From Anaerolineae bacterium (GTDB taxonomy: Bacteria; Chloroflexota; Anaerolineae; B4-G1): a stretch of 15,781 nucleotides of DNA. The translations under genes were made by a program, and so were the position numbers. Location of the stretch: the NCBI GenBank assembly GCA_030612185.1, contig JAUWOI010000040.1:1-15781 (forward strand), in the 5' to 3' direction. The notes under the pieces are model-generated. The model searched no databases and had not been told where the DNA came from. It worked only from the letters and a program-made list of their open reading frames with translations. Below, in pieces: positions 1 through 6,366 of the stretch (positions are counted from its first letter, which is position 1; each line of letters opens with the position of its first letter).

Positions 1-879
1 GTTGAACGCGCCACTGATGGCCCCGGCGATCGCGCCGGTGGTGTCCACATCGCCGCCCTGGGCGATGACGAAGCGCACCGTTTCGCAATAGTCGGCGGGG
101 GTGCGCAGAAAGGCGTAGAGGCAGACGAGAACGGTGGGGACGACGAAGGGGCTGATGCCGGGCCAGTTGGGCCGCTGTCCAGGAGGAAGGCCGGCGAGGC
201 GGATTTCCCGCACGGCGGCAGTCTCGTCCATCTCCAGCCAATGCGGCAGGTATTCGATGAGGGTGGCGAAATTGCCGTGGTAGGGCCGTGCCAGGCTGGC
301 GACGAAAGTGATAAAGGAGCCAGGGTCTATCGCGTCGTGGCTGACGGCGTAGGCGACGGAGGCGGAGGCGGCAACCGCCCCGGCCAGGCAGCGCGGGTCG
401 GCGTGCGTGATGCGGCTCACATCAGCGGCAGCCTGGGCCAGTGCAGCCGGGTCGTCGTAGAGCCACAGCCCCAGCGGAGCGGTGCGCATCGCGGAACCGT
501 TGCCGGCCTTGGGAGCCAGGGTGCCCGACTCGCGCCACGAGACGCCCGCCATCAGGCGGAGGACTGCTTCGGTCGTAGCGCCACCCCGCCCGACGATCTC
601 ACCGTCTCGCCAAAGGGGAACGAAGCGGCCTGCAATGTCTGCGGGGTCCACCCGGCCCTGCTCGACCAGCGAGGTCAGGATAGCGCGCATCATCTGCGTG
701 TCGTCGGTGTACTGGCCGGGCGGGAAGAGGCCGCAGGGGTGAGGGGTAAAGTGATCAGGGAAAGGCGTGACAGCGGCCGAGGTTTCCGCAGGTCCGTGCC
801 CCTCGACTGGAAAGCCCAGTGCGTCGCCCACCGCCTGGCCAAGGATGCAGCCGGTGAAGCGACCAATGGATGGGGACAT
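1..879 (-). CDS. ADP-ribosylglycohydrolase family protein (3' end beyond window)
   Basis: Reading the minus strand from the ATG at 877-879 gives 293 uninterrupted codons that run off the left edge. Family hallmarks are visible: an N-terminal GxxxGDALG-type segment (residues 14-22), the metal-binding TDDTQ motif (58-62), GNGSAMR (126-132), a THADPR segment near residue 160, and the C-terminal GGDVDTTGAIAGAISG block (275-290) with its metal-binding Asp pair. Family members remove ADP-ribose from proteins or small molecules in the cytoplasm with two Mg ions; the substrate cannot be told from sequence. The reading frame starts 8 bp after the small ORF upstream of it, so it may be co-transcribed with it. 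Only a weak purine-rich stretch (GTGAGTGAG) precedes the start. Only the last few residues seem to be missing, judging by how late the GGDVDTTG block falls in the family. Confidence 0.93.
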   Translation of the reverse strand, partial: MSPSIGRFTGCILGQAVGDALGFPVEGHGPAETSAAVTPFPDHFTPHPCGLFPPGQYTDDTQMMRAILTSLVEQGRVDPADIAGRFVPLWRDGEIVGRGGATTEAVLRLMAGVSWRESGTLAPKAGNGSAMRTAPLGLWLYDDPAALAQAAADVSRITHADPRCLAGAVAASASVAYAVSHDAIDPGSFITFVASLARPYHGNFATLIEYLPHWLEMDETAAVREIRLAGLPPGQRPNWPGISPFVVPTVLVCLYAFLRTPADYCETVRFVIAQGGDVDTTGAIAGAISGAFN

Positions 880-886
880 CGTGCAA

Positions 887-1012
887 CTACTCACTCACCT
901 CCTCCCCAACTGACGACAGTTCACGTCCACGAGCCAGGATGAATTCTATCAGTTCTCCTATCTCAGGTTCGCTCCCTATGACCAGCACTCTGTAACCTTT
1001 CGTTTCGTTCAT
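887..1012 (-). CDS. 41-residue coupled small ORF, receiver-domain-like start
   Basis: The ATG at 1010-1012 overlaps the stop codon of the upstream antitoxin-like gene (ATGA, 1009-1012), and the frame ends with TAG at 887-889. The product reads MNETKGYRVLVIGSEPEIGE and continues with a short helix and an acidic tail. The KxYRVLVIGSEPEIxELIEFIL pattern resembles the first strand and first helix of a response-regulator receiver domain, but the usual acidic pair (DD) is replaced by GS, and nothing downstream matches the rest of the domain. It could be a remnant of a longer gene or a genuine small protein standing where a toxin would be expected. The ATGA coupling supports translation; the function is unknown. 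Confidence 0.45.
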   Translation of the reverse strand: MNETKGYRVLVIGSEPEIGELIEFILARGRELSSVGEEVSE

Positions 1013-1386
1013 ACCTTGCACCTCGTCTGGATTTCAATGGGCCAAGGCCCTTGTTCCAGCAGAATGATTTGCAGTCGTTGCGTCCAATCCTCGATCCCCT
1101 TGTGGCAGAACTCCCATTCGGCCAGGTCCAGTTCCCAGGTCTTGCTGATCGTGGCCTCAATCTCCCGCACGAATTCCTCATCGCTGGCCGTTCGCTCGAC
1201 GAAGGTCTCATAATCGCAGCCGTACTTGGTCTGGAAGTTTCGATCCCGCTGGCGCAGTTCGGCTATGCGGGCCGCGATTCGTTCAATCGCATATCGTTGC
1301 AGGGCTAGGCCCACCGTCTCTTCCAGCCTGCCCAGTGGGGCCAGCGTCTCGACGTATCGCTCTGGTATCGCAACTGTCACTGCCAT
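1009..1386 (-). CDS. Antitoxin-like small protein, orphan relative of the TumA-like gene at 3886
   Basis: A 125-residue soluble, charged, helical protein starting at ATG 1384-1386, with a good ribosome site (GGGAGGT) about 8 nt upstream. Its second half has the pattern F-x-x-K-Y-x-x-D-Y-E-T-F (near residues 51-62) followed by an acidic helix with D-L-x-E-W-E-x4-G-I-E-D-W. The same spacing of motifs occurs in the antitoxin-like protein at 3886-4197 (F-x-x-R-Y-x-x-D-F-E-T-F, then D-W-E-x4-G-I-x-D), so the two are probably homologous. The usual toxin partner is not present: downstream, with ATGA overlap, there is only the 41-residue ORF. A TATAAT-like box at 1432-1437 suggests its own promoter. 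The antitoxin role is inferred from the paralogue and its neighbours, not proven. Confidence 0.6.
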   Translation of the reverse strand: MAVTVAIPERYVETLAPLGRLEETVGLALQRYAIERIAARIAELRQRDRNFQTKYGCDYETFVERTASDEEFVREIEATISKTWELDLAEWEFCHKGIEDWTQRLQIILLEQGPWPIEIQTRCKV

Positions 1387-1431
1387 TTTTCTCGACCTCC
1401 CTGCGGGTCAATCCGCGTCAGGCTCGTGACC

Positions 1432-1437
1432 ATTATA
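1432..1437 (-). promoter_or_regulatory. Putative -10 box for the antitoxin-like gene
   Basis: The minus strand reads TATAAT here, 45 nt before the start codon at 1386. No convincing -35 hexamer is seen at the usual distance: the best candidate, TTAGTC with 16 bp spacing, matches poorly. The position, between the vapC stop and the antitoxin-like start, fits a separate transcript. Confidence 0.4.
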
Positions 1438-1455
1438 TCCACTCCAATGGCCGGA

Positions 1456-1893
1456 CTAACCCCACTCTGTCAGTGCCTCGGCGGGGTAGAGGGTGAGGAT
1501 CGCGCTGGTCACCCGCTCCCGCTGTTCCCGGTCCAGGGTGATCAGAGTGCTGCCGAAGCGCAAGGCGACAGCAGCGTAGACGGCGTCGCTGCCCCGCAGC
1601 CGGTATTGTGCCGCCACGTCGGCGGCCTGCTGGGCCAGGGTGGTGTCCAGTGGGATCAGCACCAGGTGGGGCAGGCGACTCAAGGCAGCGGCGAACTCAC
1701 GAGCCAGGTCGGCATCCTGCCGGCCCCGACCGATGGCGGCGGCCACCTCCGGCAACAACAACGTCGGCACAACGATGGGGGCCGCTTGCTCTTGCAGCAG
1801 GGCCAACAGACGACGGCTCTCCTCGTGACCCGCCTCGTAAGGGTTGAAACCGTTCACAAAGACGCTGGCATCCACAGTGTAAGTGCTGGTCAC
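1456..1893 (-). CDS. vapC: VapC-family PIN-domain ribonuclease toxin
   Basis: A 145-residue protein starting with GTG at 1891-1893, preceded by a strong AGGAGGT site. The PIN-domain acidic residues are all in place: D8 in TVDASVF, E49 in LLLPEVAAAI, D103 in GSDAVYAAVA and D121 in LITLDREQ. The length is normal for the family. VapC toxins are Mg-dependent endoribonucleases that cleave tRNA or rRNA when released from their antitoxin. It lies 9 bp downstream of the VapB-like antitoxin gene, so the two form one operon driven by the promoter at 2219-2246. The RNA target cannot be predicted. Confidence 0.9.
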   Translation of the reverse strand: MTSTYTVDASVFVNGFNPYEAGHEESRRLLALLQEQAAPIVVPTLLLPEVAAAIGRGRQDADLAREFAAALSRLPHLVLIPLDTTLAQQAADVAAQYRLRGSDAVYAAVALRFGSTLITLDREQRERVTSAILTLYPAEALTEWG

Positions 1894-1902
1894 AGCGACC
1901 TC

Positions 1903-2175
1903 CTACCGGCGCATTTCCGACAAGAGTTCAGTGCTGGTCAGGGGTGAACGCCACCCCCGGCCGATCTCCTCGCCCAACCGTGTCAACTCTTCCCAGACAG
2001 CCGTGGCTGGCTCGCCGGTGGGGGACAGGTCCGTTGGCCTGGCTTCCTCCAGCGGCATCAGCAGGCCCACCGGTCGCCCCCGATAGGTGATGATGTACCG
2101 GGCACGCCGCTCCCGCACATCTCGGATGATCTCCGAGGCGCGGATCTTCAATTCTCGCACACCAACGTCAGGCAT
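1903..2175 (-). CDS. vapB: VapB/Phd-family antitoxin
   Basis: A 90-residue protein. The start at ATG 2173-2175 is chosen over the upstream in-frame ATG because it has an AGGAGGT site at the right distance and because the Phd/YefM-like fold begins there: MPDVGVRELKIRASEI followed by RARYIITYRGRPVGLLMPLE. The N-terminal half is the DNA-binding and dimerising part (residues 1-45). The C-terminal tail (WEELTRLGEEIGRGW and on) is the type that wraps the cognate toxin. It precedes vapC by 9 bp. Antitoxins of this kind repress their own promoter as a toxin complex; the 12-bp palindrome in the promoter spacer at 2225-2236 is the obvious operator candidate. Confidence 0.88.
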   Translation of the reverse strand: MPDVGVRELKIRASEIIRDVRERRARYIITYRGRPVGLLMPLEEARPTDLSPTGEPATAVWEELTRLGEEIGRGWRSPLTSTELLSEMRR

Positions 2176-2218
2176 AACACCTCCTACCGTTCGCCAATGT
2201 AGTCCCTTGTGCGACCAC

Positions 2219-2246
2219 ATTGTACCCCGATCGGGGAGATTGTCAA
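2219..2246 (-). promoter_or_regulatory. vapBC promoter with palindromic operator in the spacer
   Basis: On the minus strand a perfect -35 TTGACA (2241-2246) and a near-perfect -10 TACAAT (2219-2224) are separated by 16 bp. Twelve of these 16 bp form the perfect palindrome CCCCGATCGGGG (2225-2236). The -10 box is 43 nt before the vapB start. A repressor bound to the palindrome would block RNA polymerase directly, as expected for autoregulation by a VapBC complex. Confidence 0.8.
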
Positions 2247-2269
2247 CGAGGGGATGCGGCGATGGTCTA

Positions 2270-3439
2270 CTAAGTCACCACGGCTTGGTACGCCGCCAGC
2301 GTCTCCCGTGCAGTGCGCTCCCAGGAGAAGCGGGCGGCCTGAGCCAGCGCGCGGCGGCTCAATTCGGCGCGGAAGCCCTCGTCAGTCGCCAGTTGGATCA
2401 GCGCACTCGCCATTCCCTCGGCGTCGTCCGGTGGCAGCAGCACCCCCGCGTCGCCCACGACCTCGGGGATGGAGGAAATGTCGCTGCCCACGACCGGCGT
2501 GCCACAGGCCAGCGCCTCCAGCGGGGGTAGGCCGAAGCCCTCGTACCGGCTGGGAAATATGAAGGCTACCGCGCCCCGGTAGAGGGCGGGCTTGTCGGCC
2601 TCATCCACGAAGCCGATGAAACGCACGAACCGCTCGTCTAGCCCCTGCTCCCGGGCTAGCCGGCGTGGGTCTGGTGTGAAGGAAGTATCCCGTTCCGGCA
2701 GCCGCCCGGCGATGACCAGCGGGCACTCCTTGCCGATGGCCGACCCGGCCCAGCGATAGGTTTGCAGCACCGTGGCGACGTTCTTGCGTACGTCAAAGCC
2801 GCCCAGGTAGAGCACGTACCGTTCTTGAAACCAGGTTTTTTCTGCAAAACCTGGTTTCTCTCCTGGGAATAGGGAGGGTTCAGGAGTGTAGCGTTCGTCG
2901 GCGGCCAGATAGACGACGCGCACGCGCTCGGCTGGCAGTCCCAGGTGGGTGACTATGTCCTGCCGGGAGGCTTCCGAGTCGGTGAGCACCAGCGCACTGT
3001 TCTGCGCGGTCGTGCTGACCAGCGCAGTGTAGAGCCGCACCAGCGGCCCGCCCCGGTACTCGCGCAGCAGCAGCGGGATCAAGTCGTGGATGGTGACGAC
3101 GGTGGGGATGGAAGAGCGAATAGGCGGCGCCCAGTACGGCACGTGGACGACGTCGGCCTCCAGGCGGCGACAGGCGCGGGGAAAGGCGACTTGCTCGAAC
3201 CAAACCTTGCCCAGAGCAGTCGTTAGCCGATAGCGGTTAGTAGTCAGCCGGAACTGGACGTTTGGGATCTGGGATTGGGGATTTGGGATTTGGGATTTGG
3301 GGTTTGGGGTTCTGCCCTCGGGCGCGATCAGCACAATCTCCAGGCCCGCCGCAGCCAGATGCTCCACCAGCAGCCGCGTGTATTGCCCGCTGCCGGTGGT
3401 GGGACTATTCCAGAACCAGGCGTTGAGAGCGACGCGCAT
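2270..3439 (-). CDS. Glycosyltransferase family 4 (GT-B fold)
   Basis: A 389-residue cytoplasmic glycosyltransferase. The N-terminal Rossmann domain begins MRVALNAWFWNSPTTGSGQY, which holds the glycine-rich acceptor-side loop. Strand/helix elements VVHVPYWAPP (97-106) and VVTIHDLIPLLL (114-125) follow. The C-terminal domain has the nucleotide-sugar features LYLGGFDVRKN (210-220) and the E-x7-E motif, E300 in SRYEGFGLPP and E308 in PLEAL. The family transfers a sugar from an NDP-sugar with retained anomeric configuration, typically in exopolysaccharide or glycolipid synthesis; the substrate is unknown. The galE gene nearby makes a sugar-pathway link plausible. Two short repeats are inserted in frame: a heptamer tract at residues 44-60 and a palindrome at residues 195-204. 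No clear ribosome site precedes the ATG, but the N-terminus matches the family. Confidence 0.9.
   Translation of the reverse strand: MRVALNAWFWNSPTTGSGQYTRLLVEHLAAAGLEIVLIAPEGRTPNPKSQIPNPQSQIPNVQFRLTTNRYRLTTALGKVWFEQVAFPRACRRLEADVVHVPYWAPPIRSSIPTVVTIHDLIPLLLREYRGGPLVRLYTALVSTTAQNSALVLTDSEASRQDIVTHLGLPAERVRVVYLAADERYTPEPSLFPGEKPGFAEKTWFQERYVLYLGGFDVRKNVATVLQTYRWAGSAIGKECPLVIAGRLPERDTSFTPDPRRLAREQGLDERFVRFIGFVDEADKPALYRGAVAFIFPSRYEGFGLPPLEALACGTPVVGSDISSIPEVVGDAGVLLPPDDAEGMASALIQLATDEGFRAELSRRALAQAARFSWERTARETLAAYQAVVT
2827..2858. repeat. 32-bp perfect inverted repeat inside the glycosyltransferase gene
   Basis: Arms GAAACCAGGTTTT (2827-2839) and AAAACCTGGTTTC (2846-2858) are perfect reverse complements around the 6-bp loop TTCTGC. 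It is read through in frame as about ten residues (EKPGFAEKTWFQ region) in the inter-domain linker. It looks like a small mobile palindrome captured in a tolerant loop. Confidence 0.85.
3261..3309. repeat. Heptamer tandem repeat (TTTGGGA) inside the glycosyltransferase gene
   Basis: Seven consecutive 7-bp units vary around TTTGGGA (TTTGGGA, TCTGGGA, TTGGGGA, TTTGGGA twice, TTTGGGG twice). On the coding strand this gives a repeated PNPxSQI-type peptide at residues 44-60, in the loop after the first Rossmann strands. Because 7 is not a multiple of 3, gain or loss of one unit would shift the reading frame. Confidence 0.9.
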
Positions 3440-3535
3440 TAATCTTCGTACCCGAGCGGGATCACACCGGCAGCCCGCACATTACGAGCCTGATGCTGCC
3501 AGCCGACCCTCCAGCCGTCGGCACAAGAGACGGGC

Positions 3536-3889
3536 TCATGGCAAGCCCATCGTAGCCAGCACGACTTCAACCTCGTCCAGGAACTCGGACAGTTCCACCG
3601 GCCGGCGTCCTTCAGCGCTAGTGTCGTGTAGGTGAAGAGCAGCGGTCACATGGCGATGCCAGACCCCATCCAGTTGATCCCGCGCATAAATTCGCTGCCC
3701 ATTGTGGATCAGAACCAGATTAGTCGTGTCGAAGCGGTCGTTGCGGTAAACTTGCACGAAAAGGCCGGGGGATACGTAAAGACGGGCCTTGAGCAAGGTG
3801 GGGCTCTGGTCAAGCACGTCCAGCCGTCTGACGTAAGCCCGGCTTCGGGCCTCCCGATGCAAGACGGAGAGCAGTTGGGCCACGTTCAT
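3536..3889 (-). CDS. TumE-like (DUF6516-type) toxin of a toxin-antitoxin pair
   Basis: A 117-residue protein starting at ATG 3887-3889, which overlaps the stop of the upstream antitoxin-like gene as ATGA. The pattern is N-terminal helix, then KARLYVSPGLFVQVYRN (34-50), TTNLVLIHNGQRIYARD (55-71) and WHRHVTAALHLHD (77-89). The order strand-FVQVY / N-x-x-L-I-x-x-G-x-R-I-Y-x-R-D / WHRHP-like block is what I recall for the TumE/DUF6516 toxin family, which is found with a small partner encoded just upstream. The biochemical activity of the family is not evident from the sequence. The assignment rests on recollection of the family pattern plus the operon layout, so it is moderate. Confidence 0.6.
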   Translation of the reverse strand: MNVAQLLSVLHREARSRAYVRRLDVLDQSPTLLKARLYVSPGLFVQVYRNDRFDTTNLVLIHNGQRIYARDQLDGVWHRHVTAALHLHDTSAEGRRPVELSEFLDEVEVVLATMGLP

Positions 3890-4197
3890 GGCTGCTGAAC
3901 CAGGCCCCTCAAACGCCGGATTTCCTCTTCCATGTCGGTAATGCCAGTTACAGCCATTTCCCAGTCAAAATAGTCTTGCTCCACCTCAAAGGTCGGCTCG
4001 GAACGCAAGACCTTATGGCGGAAGGTTTCAAAATCCTCGCTATATCTGGCTTCGAATTGACGAGCCATTGTGCGATATTTGATCAGGTTCTTTTGTGCCC
4101 GCTCCAGCAGTAGTTCTGCCAGCACCTGGTCCAGGGCTTGGTTGGGGAATAACCGGCGAGCGATGGCCTGCACCATCGCCACATTACTGATACCCAT
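3886..4197 (-). CDS. TumA-like antitoxin paired with the TumE-like toxin
   Basis: A 103-residue helical, charged protein. Two adjacent ATGs exist (4198-4200 and 4195-4197). The GGAGGT ribosome site ends only 2 nt before the first but 5 nt before the second, so the second is preferred. Residues near 44-55 read F-x-x-R-Y-x-x-D-F-E-T-F, followed by DWEMAVTGITDMEEEI and a C-terminal basic helix; the orphan protein at 1009-1386 shares this pattern. The 4-bp overlap with the toxin gene, the small size and the order antitoxin-then-toxin fit a type II module. It has its own promoter at 4321-4348. Confidence 0.6.
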   Translation of the reverse strand: MGISNVAMVQAIARRLFPNQALDQVLAELLLERAQKNLIKYRTMARQFEARYSEDFETFRHKVLRSEPTFEVEQDYFDWEMAVTGITDMEEEIRRLRGLVQQP

Positions 4198-4320
4198 CAT
4201 TTACCTCCAGAACAACATCCCCAATAACCTTGCGCGGTCAGCACCCCATTGCCCACCCGGGGTATGACTCTGCGAACATCCACAGCCGACTTGTCCCACA
4301 TCGTCCATCCGCCTGCCCGT

Positions 4321-4348
4321 ATTATACTTGAACAGACGTGAAATACAA
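4321..4348 (-). promoter_or_regulatory. Putative sigma70 promoter for the TumA/TumE-like operon
   Basis: The minus strand shows TTGTAT (4343-4348), 16 bp spacing, and TATAAT (4321-4326). The predicted start of transcription leaves a leader of about 110 nt before the antitoxin start. The -10 box overlaps the stop codon of the gene remnant at 4322-4438. Confidence 0.6.
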
Positions 4349-4438
4349 GAAAACTCCAAAGGACAGCGCCTCCGTGCCGGTGATGCCCGGCGTGACCTGG
4401 AAGCGCACCACCTGGACCGTGTCGGTGGGCAGCGTCCC
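4322..4438 (-). pseudogene. C-terminal remnant of an unidentified protein
   Basis: A frame ending in TAA at 4322-4324 encodes 38 residues with a natural-looking composition: GTLPTDTVQVVRFQVTPGIT, then GTEALSFGVFLYFTSVQV. It has alternating hydrophobic beta strands and no start codon of its own. Upstream it runs into the GCTCCTCC octamer tract and the galE stop. It looks like the tail of a beta-rich protein left after a deletion. I do not recognise the parent family. Confidence 0.4.
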
Positions 4439-4440
4439 CT

Positions 4441-4467
4441 GCTCCTCCGCTCCTCCGCTCCTCCGCT
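4441..4467. repeat. Octamer tandem repeat (GCTCCTCC) over the galE stop codon
   Basis: Three perfect copies of GCTCCTCC plus GCT. The tract ends inside the galE stop codon (4466-4468), so the end of galE is formed by the repeat. Confidence 0.85.
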
Positions 4468-5449
4468 AATCTCCATACCCATGCGGATGCGTGCGGTGCC
4501 ACTCCCAGGCGTGCTCGACGATGGTGCGCAGGTCGGGGTATTGCGGCCGCCAGCCCAGTTCCCGCCGGATCTTCTCACTGCTGGCGACCAGCACGGCCGG
4601 GTCGCCGGGGCGACGGGGGCCTACCTCAGCCGGGATTGCGTGACCGGTCACCTCCCGGCAGGTCTCGACGACCTCCTTGACGGTGAACCCCTGGCCGTTG
4701 CCCAGATTATAGATGCGGCTGCCCTCGTCGAGCGCCTGCAGGGCCAGGATGTGGGCCTGGGCCAGGTCGGTTATGTGGATGTAGTCGCGCACGCAGGTGC
4801 CATCGCGGGTGGGGTAATCATCGCCAAAGATGATGATCTTCTCGCGCTGGCCCAGCGCTACCTGCAGGGTAAGCGGGATCAGATGCGTCTCGGGATCGTG
4901 GTCCTCGCCCCGCTCGCCGGAGGGGGAAGCCCCGGCCGCGTTGAAGTAGCGCATCGCGGCGTAGCGGAAGCCGTAGATGCGGTCCAGCCAGTGGAGTATG
5001 CGCTCCAGAATGTTCTTGGATTCACCATACGGGCTGCCAGGCACGATGCGTTCCTGCTCATCAATCGGCATACGCTCTGGGTCATCGAACAGATTGGCGC
5101 TGGAGGAGAGAATGAAACGGCGTATGCCGTGAGCGACCGCCTCCTGCAGCAGGTTCAGGCCGTTGGTGACGTTGTCGCCTATGTACATGAACGGATGCTC
5201 CATAGACTCGCCCACCAACGTGTAGGAGGCGAAGTGCATCACCGCCTCGACGTCGTGAGTGTCGAACAGAGCTTTGACGGCGGCCCGGTCGCCCAGGTCT
5301 CCCTCGACGAGAGTTGCATCGGGGTGGACAGCGGCCCGGTGGCCATAGTACAGGTTGTCGAAGACGACGACCGTATTGCCTTGCTTGATCAATTCCTCAG
5401 TGACGACACTACCGATGTAACCAGCACCGCCGGTGACCAGGATATTCAT
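4466..5449 (-). CDS. galE: UDP-glucose 4-epimerase
   Basis: A 327-residue extended short-chain dehydrogenase that interconverts UDP-glucose and UDP-galactose using bound NAD, in the cytoplasm. The start at ATG 5447-5449 is chosen because AAGGAGG lies 9 nt upstream and the NAD-binding motif TGGAGYIG starts at residue 6; the longer reading only translates the octamer repeat. Other features are the catalytic Ser segment SSSANLF (115-121), the YxxxK pair Y141/K145 in YGESK, the RYFNAAGA segment, and [14 protein letters not shown] near residue 225. The length is typical. [11 protein letters not shown] departs from the common SSSATVYG form. Sugar supply for the GT4 glycosyltransferase nearby is a reasonable guess. 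Confidence 0.93.
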   Translation of the reverse strand: MNILVTGGAGYIGSVVTEELIKQGNTVVVFDNLYYGHRAAVHPDATLVEGDLGDRAAVKALFDTHDVEAVMHFASYTLVGESMEHPFMYIGDNVTNGLNLLQEAVAHGIRRFILSSSANLFDDPERMPIDEQERIVPGSPYGESKNILERILHWLDRIYGFRYAAMRYFNAAGASPSGERGEDHDPETHLIPLTLQVALGQREKIIIFGDDYPTRDGTCVRDYIHITDLAQAHILALQALDEGSRIYNLGNGQGFTVKEVVETCREVTGHAIPAEVGPRRPGDPAVLVASSEKIRRELGWRPQYPDLRTIVEHAWEWHRTHPHGYGD

Positions 5450-5476
5450 GTGTAGACCTCCTTGTGGGGTTGATGG

Positions 5477-5537
5477 ATTCGTACATTCGTACATTCGTAA
5501 ATTCGTACATTCGTAAATTCGTAGATTCGTAAATTCG
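5477..5537. repeat. Octamer tandem repeat (ATTCGTAN) upstream of galE
   Basis: Seven full units of ATTCGTA followed by C, A or G, plus a partial unit ATTCG (5533-5537). Six of the units are ATTCGTAC or ATTCGTAA and one ends in G. It fills the leader region 27 bp before the galE start codon, so unit number could alter promoter spacing or leader length. Confidence 0.92.
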
Positions 5538-5552
5538 GCCTTGACTTCTCGG

Positions 5553-5584
5553 CTTACCAAGTTACCAGTCTACCAGTTTACCAA
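5553..5584. repeat. Second octamer tandem repeat (NTTACCAR-like) at the phospholipase gene end
   Basis: Four adjacent 8-bp units: CTTACCAA, GTTACCAG, TCTACCAG, TTTACCAA. The tract overlaps the last codons and stop of the phospholipase-like gene, whose C-terminal residues GKLVDW derive from it. Confidence 0.8.
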
Positions 5585-6344
5585 TGTACTCACTTATCAG
5601 TGCCACGCTGCGCGCGTAGCCGGTATCGTGAAAGGACTGCAGGGCGGCCCGTGGAATGTGGCGGAAGACGCGCTCCTCCATCTGCTGCGGCGATCGCAGC
5701 ACAGCCTCCACCTCCGCTACCGGTACGCCCATCCTTTGGGCGAAGACTTCAGCCGTCTGCACGCTGCCTCCCGGGCCGATTTGCCCCACCAGCCAATCGC
5801 GCCACACTTGCAGGTGTTCGTCGCCGACGAAGGGCAACCAGTCCTGGGGCTCGGTCCCTTGCAGCACCGTGACCACACTGCCATTGAGCCGCTGCTGATC
5901 CTGGCGGTCCATCCAGGTGCGCAAGACGTTGTGCGGGAATATCCGCTCGCGCAAGACCTTTGCCCGGGGCTCAGCCCGATGTGTGCCACAGTCCTGCCAG
6001 AAGTAATGCAAGAATACGTCGTCGAGCCAGAGTTCATCCAGCAGCAGGTGAGCGATGTAACCGGCGACGAAGGCGGCCTGTGCTGGTGGGAGTAGTTCCG
6101 CGCGGGCCAATTGTGGGTGGGCGGCAAACAGCGCCTCGTGCGCTGGGCGGTCGGAGGTACGCGGGATGGAGTAGAAGTGCGTCTCGTCGCGGCGTTGCCC
6201 GCTGACGGTCTGAACGTCGGGCGCGGTGTGGCCCAGCAGGAACGGGCCGCGCTGCTGGGTCAGCAGGCGGCGTATGGCGGGAGGGAGAGCATCCCCACGT
6301 ATGATTTCCTCGGCCCGGGCCAGGTGCATGCCTGGAGTTGGCAT
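5562..6344 (-). CDS. Zinc-dependent phospholipase C family protein
   Basis: A 260-residue protein starting [15 protein letters not shown], the typical start of bacterial members of this family, which matches PF00882-type proteins. Candidate zinc ligands in the expected order are H7, H39 and D43 in LLGHTAPD, H56 in RRDETHFY, H69, and H99/D103 in [13 protein letters not shown]. Characterised relatives cleave phosphatidylcholine, but most genomic members have no known substrate. No signal peptide or membrane segment is visible, so it is probably cytoplasmic. The start codon follows a run of eight C residues and has no ribosome-binding sequence. The C-terminus runs into the octamer repeat at 5553-5584, so the natural stop may have been altered. 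Confidence 0.85.
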   Translation of the reverse strand: MPTPGMHLARAEEIIRGDALPPAIRRLLTQQRGPFLLGHTAPDVQTVSGQRRDETHFYSIPRTSDRPAHEALFAAHPQLARAELLPPAQAAFVAGYIAHLLLDELWLDDVFLHYFWQDCGTHRAEPRAKVLRERIFPHNVLRTWMDRQDQQRLNGSVVTVLQGTEPQDWLPFVGDEHLQVWRDWLVGQIGPGGSVQTAEVFAQRMGVPVAEVEAVLRSPQQMEERVFRHIPRAALQSFHDTGYARSVALISEYIGKLVDW

Positions 6345-6366
6345 TGGGGGGGGTCTTGTACAACGG

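Noticed and set aside
241..942. Plus-strand 233-residue open frame
   Set aside because: It is the antisense shadow of the ADP-ribosylglycohydrolase, which has all family motifs on the minus strand; the plus-strand product is low-complexity and unrecognisable.
2656..3203. Alternative minus-strand frames inside the glycosyltransferase
   Set aside because: Shadows in other frames of the GT4 gene, whose E-x7-E and Rossmann motifs are clear.
4201..4308. 35-residue minus-strand ORF ending TAA directly before the TumA-like start, a possible leader peptide
   Set aside because: The start has no ribosome site and would be only a few bases from the predicted transcription start; the length is within chance for this GC content and there is no regulatory codon run.
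4328..5455. Plus-strand 375-residue open frame
   Set aside because: Exact antisense of galE, with no family motifs.
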